Source: Gordonia insulae (lineage in GTDB: Bacteria; Actinomycetota; Actinomycetes; Mycobacteriales; Mycobacteriaceae). Taken from it: 64,000 nt of DNA. Positions 16,876 through 25,434 of this stretch are shown here, piece after piece (the stretch's first letter is position 1; each line of letters opens with the position of its first letter). Position numbers and translations under genes: made by a program. Location: contig NZ_CP033972.1 of the NCBI RefSeq assembly GCF_003855095.1, positions 3,162,001-3,226,000 on the forward strand, in the 5' to 3' direction. The notes beneath the pieces are model-generated. The model did no database searches. It was not told the DNA's origin and worked only from the letters and a program-made list of their open reading frames with translations.

Positions 16876-18341
16876 TGGCCGATCTCGTCCAGGCCAGGAC
16901 GCTCCTGGGTGCCGCTCGCAACGCGCTGGCCGACGATCGCCGAGCGGTCGACGCGGTGGACCGATGCGCTCGGCGACTCGACGGACCGATCCGGATCGCG
17001 CTGGCCGGCTCGTTGAAGGCGGGCAAGTCGACGCTCCTCAATGCGCTTGTCGGACAAGACATCGCCCCCACCGACGCCACCGAATGCACCCGAGTCGTCA
17101 CCTGGTACCGCCGTGGACAGACCGCATCGGTGACCGCGCACGTCGATGACGGATCGGCGGCTCCGATCCCCGTCACCCGTACCGACGGCCGTCTGGGCTT
17201 CGACTTCGGCGCGCTGACCGCCGACCGCGTCGACCACCTCGACGTCGAATGGCCATCGCGCGCACTGCAGTCGCGCACCATCGTGGACACCCCGGGTACC
17301 GCATCGCTGTCGACCGGGCTCTCCGCATCGACCACGCGCCTGCTGACTCCCGACGACGGCGAGTCGGGAGTCGACGCCGTCGTCTATCTGATGCGGGCGC
17401 TCACCGCGGCCGACACGTCGATGTTGCGGCGCATATCGTCGGCCATCGGCGGCGGATCCGGTCCCCTCGGTGTGATCGGAGTCGTGTCCCGCGCAGACGA
17501 GATCGGCGCCGGCCGGATGGACGCGATGCTCTCCGCACAGCAGGTCGCCGGCAGGTTCGCCGCCGAGCTCGCCCGCACCGGACTGTGCCAGGCGGTGGTG
17601 CCGGTGGCCGGCCTCCTCGCACTGGGTGCGCGCACGATGCGTGAGGTGGAGTTCCGGGCACTGGTCGATCTCGCCGCGCTGCCCGGCCCGGAACTCGAGG
17701 CGGCCATCCTGACCGTCGACCGCTTTGTCCGTCCTGACGTACTGCCGCACATCGAACCCGCGACGCGCATCGCGCTGGCGAACCGGTTCGGCGTGTTCGG
17801 TATCCGACTGGCCGTCACCCTGGTCCGGTTCGGCGTCGACACCTCGGTGAAACTGGCGGCCGAACTCGTCGCACGCAGCGGACTCGACGAACTGATCGGG
17901 ATCATCGACACGCAATTCGCACAGCGGGCCGATCAGCTGAAGGCGCACACCGCGCTGGTCGCGCTCGACCACGTGTTGTCCGCCACCGAGGCACCCGCGG
18001 CCGGCCGGGTGCGTGCGTCGGTGCGACATGCCCTCGCCGACGTCCACGGATTCCGTGAACTCAGACTGCTGAACGTGCTGCGGGCCGGCGGACTGGACCT
18101 GCCGGCCGATCAGGTCGCCGAGCTCACCCGGCTCATCGGCGGCCGGGGCGTCGATCCCATCACACGGCTTGATCTCGACCCCGGATCATCGGACCCGACG
18201 ATCCGGTCGGCCGCGGTGGAGGCCGCGGCGCGCTGGAGGGCGCGCTCGGGTCATCCGCTGGTGGCCGCGTCCGAGGCCGACGCCTGCCGGGTGGCGGCGC
18301 GGAGCGCCGAAGGCGTCGTGGCACAGCTGCCGACCGTGTGA
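16875..18341 (+). CDS. iniC: IniC dynamin-like GTPase
   Basis: A 488-residue partner of IniA. G1 is GSLKAGKST (residues 45-53), G3 is DTPGTAS, and G4 is SRAD in place of the usual N/TKxD. The helical C-terminal part lacks the long hydrophobic segment of IniA, as expected for the smaller ini GTPase. The ATG at 16875 overlaps the iniA TGA by one base; a GTG at 16872 is one codon upstream. It is the last gene of iniBAC and converges on a small membrane-protein gene with 27 bp between them and no visible terminator. Length is close to the ~490 residues of mycobacterial IniC. Confidence 0.93.
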   Translation: MADLVQARTLLGAARNALADDRRAVDAVDRCARRLDGPIRIALAGSLKAGKSTLLNALVGQDIAPTDATECTRVVTWYRRGQTASVTAHVDDGSAAPIPVTRTDGRLGFDFGALTADRVDHLDVEWPSRALQSRTIVDTPGTASLSTGLSASTTRLLTPDDGESGVDAVVYLMRALTAADTSMLRRISSAIGGGSGPLGVIGVVSRADEIGAGRMDAMLSAQQVAGRFAAELARTGLCQAVVPVAGLLALGARTMREVEFRALVDLAALPGPELEAAILTVDRFVRPDVLPHIEPATRIALANRFGVFGIRLAVTLVRFGVDTSVKLAAELVARSGLDELIGIIDTQFAQRADQLKAHTALVALDHVLSATEAPAAGRVRASVRHALADVHGFRELRLLNVLRAGGLDLPADQVAELTRLIGGRGVDPITRLDLDPGSSDPTIRSAAVEAAARWRARSGHPLVAASEADACRVAARSAEGVVAQLPTV

Positions 18342-18368
18342 TTCATTACCCGGGGACGAAGTCCGGAG

Positions 18369-18902
18369 TCACGTTCTCCGCGACATGCTGCGGTACGCCA
18401 ACACCGTTGCGATCGCGCCCAGCACACAGGCCACCGCGGGAACGATCCAGTGGAACAGGGGCGGCAGCCCGGCATCGGTGACCGCCGACGCCGACGGACC
18501 GATGACGACCGCTCCGCCGACGGTGAGCACGACCGCCGCGAGGACCGCGACGACGAGCCACCCCCGACCCGACCGCCGGCCGTGCCACACACCCAGACAT
18601 CCGTAGACCGCCGCCACGATCGCGACCGCGGCCAGCACGGCCCCCGCCACCAGCGCGATGTTCACCGCGCGCACCACCTCGTCCGCGCCGGCGGACGGTT
18701 CGTCGCGGGCGACGTCGAGCGCCAGCGCCGTCCGGATCTCGGCGAGGTGGACCGCGACCAGGAACACGGTCATCACGAGCAGGATCACCGCCGCCGACCA
18801 CAACCCCACCACGACCCCGGACAACCGACCGCGGCCCGGGCGCTCGGGCCGCATCGGTGTGATCGACACCCGCGGCCGGGGTGGCGGGGTCGCACTCAGC
18901 AC
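18369..18902 (-). CDS. Four-TM membrane protein of unknown function
   Basis: The 177-residue protein has a basic, Pro-rich N-terminus and four predicted TM helices (about residues 28-50, 82-104, 117-138 and 148-168) with a short acidic loop between the first two. No family motif was recognised. The GTG start at 18902 overlaps the 3' end of lpqI by seven bases (GTGCTGA), so it is probably translated from the lpqI transcript. Function unknown; co-expression with the LpqI lipoprotein is the only clue. Confidence 0.65.
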   Translation of the reverse strand: MLSATPPPRPRVSITPMRPERPGRGRLSGVVVGLWSAAVILLVMTVFLVAVHLAEIRTALALDVARDEPSAGADEVVRAVNIALVAGAVLAAVAIVAAVYGCLGVWHGRRSGRGWLVVAVLAAVVLTVGGAVVIGPSASAVTDAGLPPLFHWIVPAVACVLGAIATVLAYRSMSRRT

Positions 18903-20110
18903 TGCAGCACACCCTTCGACCGCAGGATGCGCACCACCGACCGATCGACCCGCGCCACGGTCAGACGCTTCGCCGCGACCTCACGCTCGAGCGAGTCGAG
19001 GACCGACGACACGCGGTCGGTGGCCAGCCACAGCGCGATGTCGGCTCCGGCCCGGATCGCCATCGGCGCGGCCTGCTCGATGGGGTACCTCGCGCTGATG
19101 GCGGCCATGCCGGACAGATCGTCGGAGAAGACCACGCCGTTGAACGGCGGACCGCCGTAGCCGCGCCCGGTGCGCAGCATCCCGATCGCCCGCGGGCTGA
19201 TGCTGGCGGGGGTCTCCGGACCGGTCAGGCCCGGCACGATCAGGTGGCCGACCATGACGGCGGCACCTGCCGGATCTCGAAGGAGCGTCCGGTACGGCAC
19301 GAGATCGCTGTTCTGCAGCGACGACAGCGGCGGGGTCACCACCACTCCCAGATGCGAGTCGCCGGACCCGTGACCGTGTCCCGGAAAGTGTTTGAACACC
19401 GGCGTGATCCCGGCTGACTCGAGTCCCGCGGCGTACGCCGACGCGTACTCGGTGACCACCGCCGGGTCGTTGCTGAACGAGCGGTCGCCGATCACCTCGT
19501 CATCGGACTCGTTGCTCACGTCGACCACCGGCGCGAAGTCCACGGTGACCCCCAGCTCACGCAGCTGACGCCCGGTCGTCGCGGCGATCGCACGAACCTG
19601 CTGCGGCGTCTTGGTCTGCGCGAGTTCCCGCGCCGACGGGCTGTCGATGCCGAGCGCCGACAGCCGCGACACGCGGCCACCCTCCTGGTCGACGGTGACC
19701 ATCAGCGGGATGCGGCTGCCCTTCGAGATGCGTGTCGCCGCACCACTGGTGAGGATCGATTTGTCGGTCCAACTGCCGACGAAGATGCCGCCGATCTGTT
19801 CGCGTTCGACGATGGCCTGCGCATCCGCGGCACCGGTGACACCCACGACGACCAGTTGGGCCAACTTCTGCCGCAGTGTCATCGACTCGAGTTGCCTTGT
19901 GCCACAAGCAGTTACCGCAGGAGTGGCCACGAACGACGACGAGGGTGCACTCGATGTCGTGCTGTACAGAGACGTCGAACCGCCCGCACCGTCGGACGTT
20001 TCGCTGCCCGCGCACCCCACCCCGACGATCGCCACGGCCGCGACCGTCATCATCACCAGCACGCCCCGGAGCCGACGTCGTTGCGTTTGTCCTCGCCGAG
20101 TTGAGCCCAT
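18896..20110 (-). CDS. lpqI: GH3 beta-N-acetylglucosaminidase lipoprotein, LpqI-like
   Basis: The 404-residue protein begins with a basic signal sequence and a lipobox VGVGC (Cys near residue 33). The body is a NagZ-type GH3 domain: DQEGGRVSRL; KHFPGHGHGSGDSH, which carries the Asp-Ser-His acid/base dyad; and FSDDLSGM with the Asp nucleophile. It should remove terminal beta-N-acetylglucosamine from muropeptides outside the cytoplasmic membrane, a role shown for mycobacterial LpqI. The ATG at 20110 (MGSTRRGQ) gives a proper signal peptide; the longer frame to 20893 is antisense to neighbouring genes. It diverges from the universal stress gene with only 29 bp between starts. Confidence 0.93.
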   Translation of the reverse strand: MGSTRRGQTQRRRLRGVLVMMTVAAVAIVGVGCAGSETSDGAGGSTSLYSTTSSAPSSSFVATPAVTACGTRQLESMTLRQKLAQLVVVGVTGAADAQAIVEREQIGGIFVGSWTDKSILTSGAATRISKGSRIPLMVTVDQEGGRVSRLSALGIDSPSARELAQTKTPQQVRAIAATTGRQLRELGVTVDFAPVVDVSNESDDEVIGDRSFSNDPAVVTEYASAYAAGLESAGITPVFKHFPGHGHGSGDSHLGVVVTPPLSSLQNSDLVPYRTLLRDPAGAAVMVGHLIVPGLTGPETPASISPRAIGMLRTGRGYGGPPFNGVVFSDDLSGMAAISARYPIEQAAPMAIRAGADIALWLATDRVSSVLDSLEREVAAKRLTVARVDRSVVRILRSKGVLQC

Positions 20111-20127
20111 ATGACGAGTCTGGCATG

Positions 20128-20133
20128 TAACCT
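20128..20133 (+). promoter_or_regulatory. -10 box for a leaderless start (universal stress gene)
   Basis: TAACCT lies at -12 to -7 relative to the ATG at 20140, so transcription could begin at the start codon. No Shine-Dalgarno precedes the ATG. Confidence 0.4.
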
Positions 20134-20139
20134 GGGGCA

Positions 20140-20720
20140 ATGGACGTGGGGTCCAGCCCGGCACCATCTGCTGCAGAGTCCACCACCGCGGCGTCCACCA
20201 CAGGATCCGGTGGTCGGGTCCAGGGTGTCTCCCACACGCTGATGATCGCCTACGACGGTTCCCCCAACGCCGATCGCGCGATTCGCTACGCCGGACAATT
20301 CCTTCGCGCCGAGACCGCCTATGTGGTGACCGCATGGCAACCGGGCGGCATGTCACCGGCGCGTCTGTCCACTCTTTCCGGGGGATGCAGCCGTACGTCG
20401 ACACCCGACTCGAGGCGGGGGTGGACCGGGCGCTGGAGGAAGAGGCCGAGTCGCTGAACCGCACCGGCGTCGAGCTCGCCAACTCGGTCGGTCTGCGGGC
20501 CCGCGGTTCCCTGGTCGAGGTGGAGTCGACGGTCTGGGGCGCCCTGGTCGCCGCCGCCGACGCCCTCGACGTCGATCTGTTGGTCACCGGTACGCGGGGC
20601 GCCTCCGGCCTGAAGGCGCTGCTGCATTCGAGTGTCGCCGAACGCGTGCTCAAGCATTGCCACCGGCCGGTCTTCATCGTCCCCGCGAAATGTGAGAAGC
20701 AGCCACCGGTCACGTTGTGA
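20140..20720 (+). pseudogene. Universal stress protein (UspA) gene with a one-base frame break
   Basis: The first frame (20140 to ~20384) gives a short Ser/Thr-rich leader and the UspA beginning TLMIAYDGSPNADRAIRYA. The second frame (~20385 to 20720) gives MQPYVDTRLEAGVDRALEEE and the ATP-binding end LLVTGTRGASGLKALLHSSV, AERVLKHCHRPVFIVP. One added G in the G5 run 20380-20384 joins them in a natural UspA order (LSGGMQPYVD). The ATP motif G-x2-G-x9-G-S is intact. UspA proteins bind ATP and respond to stress or dormancy in the cytoplasm. As written the gene is broken; a sequencing error in the homopolymer is the simplest explanation. It diverges from lpqI. Confidence 0.75.
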
Positions 20721-20743
20721 TCAACCCGGTTGGGACGCGATGG

Positions 20744-20749
20744 TAGTTT
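20744..20749 (+). promoter_or_regulatory. -10 box for a leaderless start (DUF2613 gene)
   Basis: TAGTTT lies at -13 to -8 relative to the ATG at 20757, with no ribosome-binding site upstream of the start. Confidence 0.35.
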
Positions 20750-20756
20750 CGTCGCC

Positions 20757-20957
20757 ATGACCAACAACCGCCTCGTCGCCGGAGCCGTGGCCGGGGTCGC
20801 CGGAATCGTGGTGGGGCTCGGCGCCGTGTTCCTCGGTGGCTTCCTGTCCACCGAGACGAGCCCGTCGACGGACGTCAACAGCGTCAACCCCAACAGTGGC
20901 TTCGTGCAGGGTTCCGTGGACTACGGGACGCGCGGCGATTCCGGGGCCGACAACTGA
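20757..20957 (+). CDS. DUF2613-family small membrane or secreted protein (Rv0236A-like)
   Basis: A 66-residue protein with one N-terminal hydrophobic helix (residues ~6-30, VAGAVAGVAGIVVGLGAVFL) and a polar tail with STDVNSVNPNSGFVQGSVDYG, typical of DUF2613. In mycobacteria this tiny gene sits immediately upstream of aftD, as here (19 bp gap). It is probably a single-pass membrane protein with the tail outside. Its function is unknown; the constant linkage to AftD suggests an accessory role. Confidence 0.85.
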   Translation: MTNNRLVAGAVAGVAGIVVGLGAVFLGGFLSTETSPSTDVNSVNPNSGFVQGSVDYGTRGDSGADN

Positions 20958-20976
20958 TCGTCGGGCGACACGTGCC

Positions 20977-23900
20977 GTGACCGTCGAGCGACGCCTGTCG
21001 CGACGCGGCGTCACTGTCGCCGTCATCTGTGCGCTGGTCGTCTCGTTCCTGCAGTCACCGGGCCGGATCGCGGCCGACACCAAGCTCGACCTGACCGCGA
21101 ACCCGATCGGTTTCCTGGCCCGCGCCGCGCACCTGTGGACCCCGAACGCGCCGATGGGTCAGGTGCAGAACCAGGCGTACGGCTACTTCTTCCCGCACGG
21201 CGCCTTCTTCGCGCTCGGCGATGTCCTGCACCTGCCCCCGTGGGTGGTCCAGCGATGCTGGTGGGCACTGCTGCTGGTGGTCGGGTTCGTCGGCATCGTG
21301 CGGTTGGCCGAGGCGATGCGGATCGGGTCCCCGGCATCCCGCGTCATCGGCGGAGTGATCTTCGTGCTGAGCCCTCGGGTGCTCACGACGATCGGCTCGA
21401 TCTCGTCGGAGACGCTGCCGATGGTGCTCGCGCCGTGGGTGCTGGTGCCACTCGTGCGCGTGCTGGACCGCACCGATGACGCCGCCCCGATCTGGCGTCC
21501 CGCCCTGCAGTCGGCGGCCGCGGTCGCGTTGATGGGTGCGGTCAACGCCGTCGCGACGATGGCTGCGCTCGGCGTCGCGGTGGTGTGGTGGCTGCTGCAC
21601 GCACCGTTCCTGAGTTCGGTCCCGTCGGCGCGGTGGTGGCGCTTCGGCGCGTGGTGGGCACTGGGTCTGGCGATGGCCTGCGCATGGTGGGTGGTGCCGC
21701 TGCTGATCCTGTCCCGGGTCAGTCCCCCGTTCCTCGACTTCATCGAGTCGTCGCGGGTCACCACCGAGTGGACGTCGCTGACCGAGGTGTTGCGCGGCAC
21801 CAGTTCGTGGACGCCGTTCGTGTCGCCGGAACGGGTTGCGGGTGCCGTGCTGGTGACCCAACCCGCCGCGGTGCTGGCCACCGGCGTGCTCGCCGCGGCC
21901 GGCCTGGCCGGGTTGTGCATGCGCCACATGCCGTCCCGCGGTCGACTCGTCACCGTCCTGGTCGTCGGGTTGCTGTTGATGTGCCTCGGTTTCGCCGGGC
22001 AGCTTGGTTCGCCGATCGCGGAGTCGGTGCGGATCTTCCTGGATGGAACGGGCGCGCCGCTGCGCAACATCCACAAGTTCGAGCCGTTCATCCGGATTCC
22101 GTTGGTGCTCGGCGTCGCACACCTACTGGCCCGGGTTCCGCTGCCGGGGGGTGCCGGGGCGAGCGGAGCGACGGGGGATGCCGGGGCGAGCGGGGATACA
22201 ACCGTGTCGTTCCGGGAGACGGCGTCCGCGTTCGCACACCCGCAGCGGTCGCGTCCGGTCGCCGCGGCGATCGTGGTCCTGGTCGCCGTGATCGGTGCGG
22301 GGTCGCTGATGTGGACAGGTCAGCTCGCACCGACGGGAACCTATCGCGCGATCCCGGACTATTGGCCGACCGCGGCGAAATGGCTGTCTACACATGGCAA
22401 TTCACCGGACGAGGCACCGAACCGCGCTCTGGTGGTGCCGGGCGCCCCGTTCGCCGATCAGCTGTGGGGGCTCACCCGCGACGAACCGCTGCAACCCCTG
22501 GCCGACGATCCGTGGGCGGTGCGCGACGCGATCCCGCTCACCCCACCGGGCGCGATCCGGGCACTCGATTCGGTGCAGCGAGCGATCGCCGACGGCCGAG
22601 GATCGCCCGGCCTGGCGCCGACGCTGGCCCAGCAGGGCATCGGATTCGTGGTGCTGCGTGCCGATCTCGATCCGGACACCTCCCGGTCGGCTCGACCCCT
22701 GGTCGCGCAGCAGGCCCTCGATTCGTCGCCCGGCCTGACCCGGGTCGCGACGTTCGGCCCCGACGTCGGGCCCGCCAGTGTGCCCGGGGTGGTGCGCGAC
22801 AACGGACTTCGCCCGGAGCTCCCGGCGATCGCGATCTACGCGGTCCGCAGCGGGAACGGATTCCCCGGCACGGGACCGGTTCTGGTCGACGCCGACTCGG
22901 CACCCCGGGTCGCCGGTGGACCGGAGGCTCTCGCCGCGATCCAGGAACAACGCGCACGGGCCGGTCTGTCCCCCATGGGACCGGCGATCCTCGACGCGGA
23001 CGCCCGCCGCGCCGGCCTGGCTGCCCCGGGTGGGGTGCTGATCACCGACTCCCCCACCGACCGGGAGACCGATTTCGGCCGCGTGGACGACCACAGCTCG
23101 GCGATCCGGGCTCCCGGCGACCCTCGTCGCACGCAGAACGCGGTGCCCGACTATCCGGTCGACGGGCAACCCCTCGTCCACGGTGAATGGCTGCTCGACA
23201 ACCGGCCGGGTCAGGTGCGGGTGTCCGCGTCCGGATCCGCCTCGGATGCCACCCAATTGGGCCAGACGTCGCCGGCCAACTCACCCGCCGCGGCATTCGA
23301 CGGTGATCCCGACACGGCGTGGGTCAGCAGCGGGCTCGATTCGGCGGTCGGCCAGTGGCTCCGACTCGACTTCACCGAGCCACGCTCGGATCTGGCGTTG
23401 TCCGTCACCACGAACAAGGCGCTCGGTTCCGACGTCTCGGGCATCCTGGTGTCCACCGAGGCCGGCAGTTCGGTCACCCAGGGCGTGCGACCGGGGCGGC
23501 CGGTCACCGTCACCGCGCCGAGCGGCCCCACCCGCTGGGTGCAGATCCGCGCGATCAGCACCGCGGATGGGCTGCCCGGCAACCAGTTCGCGGTCGGCGA
23601 GGTGGCGGTGGCCGATCTCGCGGCGGGCGCACCGTTGACCATCCGGCACCGCGTCACGCTCCCGCGGCCACCCGCCGGGACGCCGGTGTCCGGTTGGCTG
23701 CTGACCCAGGAGCTCGGTGGGCGCTCGGCCTGCGTCGCCGACGGCGACGCGGTGCGCTGCGCACCCGGCCTCGGCCTCACACCGGAGACACCCGGGATCT
23801 TCACCCGCGCCCTGCAGGTCCCGTCGCCGGTCGTCCTCGCCCCGACGGTCGTGCTGCGGCCGCGGTCCGGGGATGGATTGCGCGCCTTGATCTCCGCACC

Positions 23901-25434
23901 GGGACAGGTGACCGCCGACGGCCCGACCGGCGTCGACGATCCGCGCGGCAATGCCGGCGCCGCGGTCGACGGTGACGTCGGGACCACCTGGGTGGCCCCT
24001 GAGACAGGGGCGAGCGAAGCGACGGGAGATGAAACAGGGGCGAGCGAAGCGACGGGAGATGAAACAGGGGCGAGCGAAGCAACGGGGAGCGCCGGCCCGT
24101 CGGAGGACAAGAAGCGCGCCGCGAGACCCGAGCTCGTCATCCGCCTGCCGAAAGCCCAACGGGTGGAACGTCTTCGACTGGTCGCACCGGATCGCTACCC
24201 GGCCGCACCCCGCCGGGTGACGGTCGACCTCGGCACCGGAACCCAGGTGCGGAACGTCGGGCGGGACGGGGTGATCGACCTCGATCCCGCGGTCACCGAC
24301 CGCATCGGCATCACCGTGACCAAGACCGCCGACCTCATCGACGTCAACAGCCTCGGGTTCGCGCGCCCGGCACCGGCGGGGATCAGCGAGGTCGAGATCA
24401 GCCCGAAACCTTCCGCACCCACAGCGGCGGCCGACGACGACCGCGTGGTCGAGATCGGTTGCGACGCCGGGATCGGGCTGACGGTCTCGGGGCAGGTGAT
24501 CGGCCTCTCGGCGCGGACGACGGCGGGGGCGTTGCGCGACGGGCAGCCCGTCGTCGCACACCCGTGCGCACCGGCGCCTGCGGTGCGGCTCGGCGCGGGC
24601 GAGCAGGAGTTGTCGGTGAACCCGGGTTCGGCGTTCACCGTCGATCAGGTGTCGCTGCCGGTCATCGGTACCACCGGGCCCGGCACAACCGGCGCGACCG
24701 GCCCGCCGCCGAGCGCCCCGAGGATCGGCGACTGGTCGGCGACGCACCGCACCATGTCTCTGAAGAGTTCGGCGCGCGAACAGATCCTGGTGGTTCCGGA
24801 GAGCACCAACACCGGCTGGGAGGCGAACGTCGACGGCAGGTCGCTGACACCGGTGGTGGTCAACGGCTGGCAGCAGGGCTGGGTGGTCCCGGCAGGCACC
24901 GCCGGCACCGTCACCCTCACCTACCGATTCGACTCGCTCTACCGGTGGTCTCTCGGTCTCGGCCTCGGACTGGTCGCGCTACTGCTGCTCGCCGCCTTCG
25001 GTCCCCGACGTCGCGCGGCTGCCGCGCAACCGCAGGAGGCCCGGGCGGAAGACCCGACGCGACCGTGGGTCACTGCGGCCGCCGGGGTCTCGTGGCTCGG
25101 CGCATCGTGGCTGTTGACCGGTTGGTGGGGACTGGCCGTGTCGATGATCGTGGGCGGCGTCGCGCTGTGGCTGCGTCCGCGGACCGGGGTCGTCGCGGTC
25201 TTCGTCGCGATGCTGCTCGCCACCCTCGGGCTGGCGAGCGGCCCGTGGCATGCGTCCACCGGCTACACCGGATTCGACTGGTGGGTTCAGCTGCCCGCGT
25301 TGATAGCGGTGTCGCTGACGGTCTGGCTGGTCACCGTCTCCGACGGCGCCTCGGCGCGTGCACGCCTGCGCTCGTGGCTGCGCTTCTCCCGGGAACGCAA
25401 CCACCGCCGGGCCGGATCCTCGATGAAGGCGTAA
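20977..25434 (+). CDS. aftD: Alpha-(1->3)-arabinofuranosyltransferase AftD
   Basis: The 1485-residue protein is a GT-C membrane glycosyltransferase. The N-terminal part (~10-460) has about ten TM helices, with the early luminal stretch LWTPNAPMGQVQNQAYGYFFP typical of AftD-type (DUF3367) proteins. The periplasmic middle has carbohydrate-binding (F5/8-like) modules, e.g. AFDGDPDTAWVSSGLDS and AVDGDVGTTWVAPE. TM helices return at the C-terminus (~1325-1460). It branches arabinan of arabinogalactan and lipoarabinomannan using decaprenyl-phosphoryl arabinose. The GTG at 20977 is chosen because the upstream frame overlaps the DUF2613 gene. Unusual in-frame GASEATGD-type repeats lie at residues ~393-407 and ~1009-1038. 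The last 148 bp overlap the convergent acyltransferase. Confidence 0.93.
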   Translation: MTVERRLSRRGVTVAVICALVVSFLQSPGRIAADTKLDLTANPIGFLARAAHLWTPNAPMGQVQNQAYGYFFPHGAFFALGDVLHLPPWVVQRCWWALLLVVGFVGIVRLAEAMRIGSPASRVIGGVIFVLSPRVLTTIGSISSETLPMVLAPWVLVPLVRVLDRTDDAAPIWRPALQSAAAVALMGAVNAVATMAALGVAVVWWLLHAPFLSSVPSARWWRFGAWWALGLAMACAWWVVPLLILSRVSPPFLDFIESSRVTTEWTSLTEVLRGTSSWTPFVSPERVAGAVLVTQPAAVLATGVLAAAGLAGLCMRHMPSRGRLVTVLVVGLLLMCLGFAGQLGSPIAESVRIFLDGTGAPLRNIHKFEPFIRIPLVLGVAHLLARVPLPGGAGASGATGDAGASGDTTVSFRETASAFAHPQRSRPVAAAIVVLVAVIGAGSLMWTGQLAPTGTYRAIPDYWPTAAKWLSTHGNSPDEAPNRALVVPGAPFADQLWGLTRDEPLQPLADDPWAVRDAIPLTPPGAIRALDSVQRAIADGRGSPGLAPTLAQQGIGFVVLRADLDPDTSRSARPLVAQQALDSSPGLTRVATFGPDVGPASVPGVVRDNGLRPELPAIAIYAVRSGNGFPGTGPVLVDADSAPRVAGGPEALAAIQEQRARAGLSPMGPAILDADARRAGLAAPGGVLITDSPTDRETDFGRVDDHSSAIRAPGDPRRTQNAVPDYPVDGQPLVHGEWLLDNRPGQVRVSASGSASDATQLGQTSPANSPAAAFDGDPDTAWVSSGLDSAVGQWLRLDFTEPRSDLALSVTTNKALGSDVSGILVSTEAGSSVTQGVRPGRPVTVTAPSGPTRWVQIRAISTADGLPGNQFAVGEVAVADLAAGAPLTIRHRVTLPRPPAGTPVSGWLLTQELGGRSACVADGDAVRCAPGLGLTPETPGIFTRALQVPSPVVLAPTVVLRPRSGDGLRALISAPGQVTADGPTGVDDPRGNAGAAVDGDVGTTWVAPETGASEATGDETGASEATGDETGASEATGSAGPSEDKKRAARPELVIRLPKAQRVERLRLVAPDRYPAAPRRVTVDLGTGTQVRNVGRDGVIDLDPAVTDRIGITVTKTADLIDVNSLGFARPAPAGISEVEISPKPSAPTAAADDDRVVEIGCDAGIGLTVSGQVIGLSARTTAGALRDGQPVVAHPCAPAPAVRLGAGEQELSVNPGSAFTVDQVSLPVIGTTGPGTTGATGPPPSAPRIGDWSATHRTMSLKSSAREQILVVPESTNTGWEANVDGRSLTPVVVNGWQQGWVVPAGTAGTVTLTYRFDSLYRWSLGLGLGLVALLLLAAFGPRRRAAAAQPQEARAEDPTRPWVTAAAGVSWLGASWLLTGWWGLAVSMIVGGVALWLRPRTGVVAVFVAMLLATLGLASGPWHASTGYTGFDWWVQLPALIAVSLTVWLVTVSDGASARARLRSWLRFSRERNHRRAGSSMKA
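22153..22197. repeat. Repeat copies inside aftD, first site
   Basis: One 27-bp unit (22153-22179) plus a shorter 18-bp unit (22180-22197) share the core GGGGCGAGCGGAGCGACGGG with the triplicated unit at 24001-24090. They encode AGASGATGDAGASGD in a loop after the first membrane block. Confidence 0.6.
24001..24090. repeat. Three tandem 30-bp repeats inside aftD, second site
   Basis: Units at 24001-24030, 24031-24060 and 24061-24090 contain GGGGCGAGCGAAGCGACGGG (the last unit diverges slightly) and encode ETGASEATGD three times within a periplasmic carbohydrate-binding module. Confidence 0.85.

Noticed and set aside
24001..24090. Tandem 30-bp repeats considered as a CRISPR array
   Set aside because: There are no spacers; units are contiguous, in frame and inside aftD.
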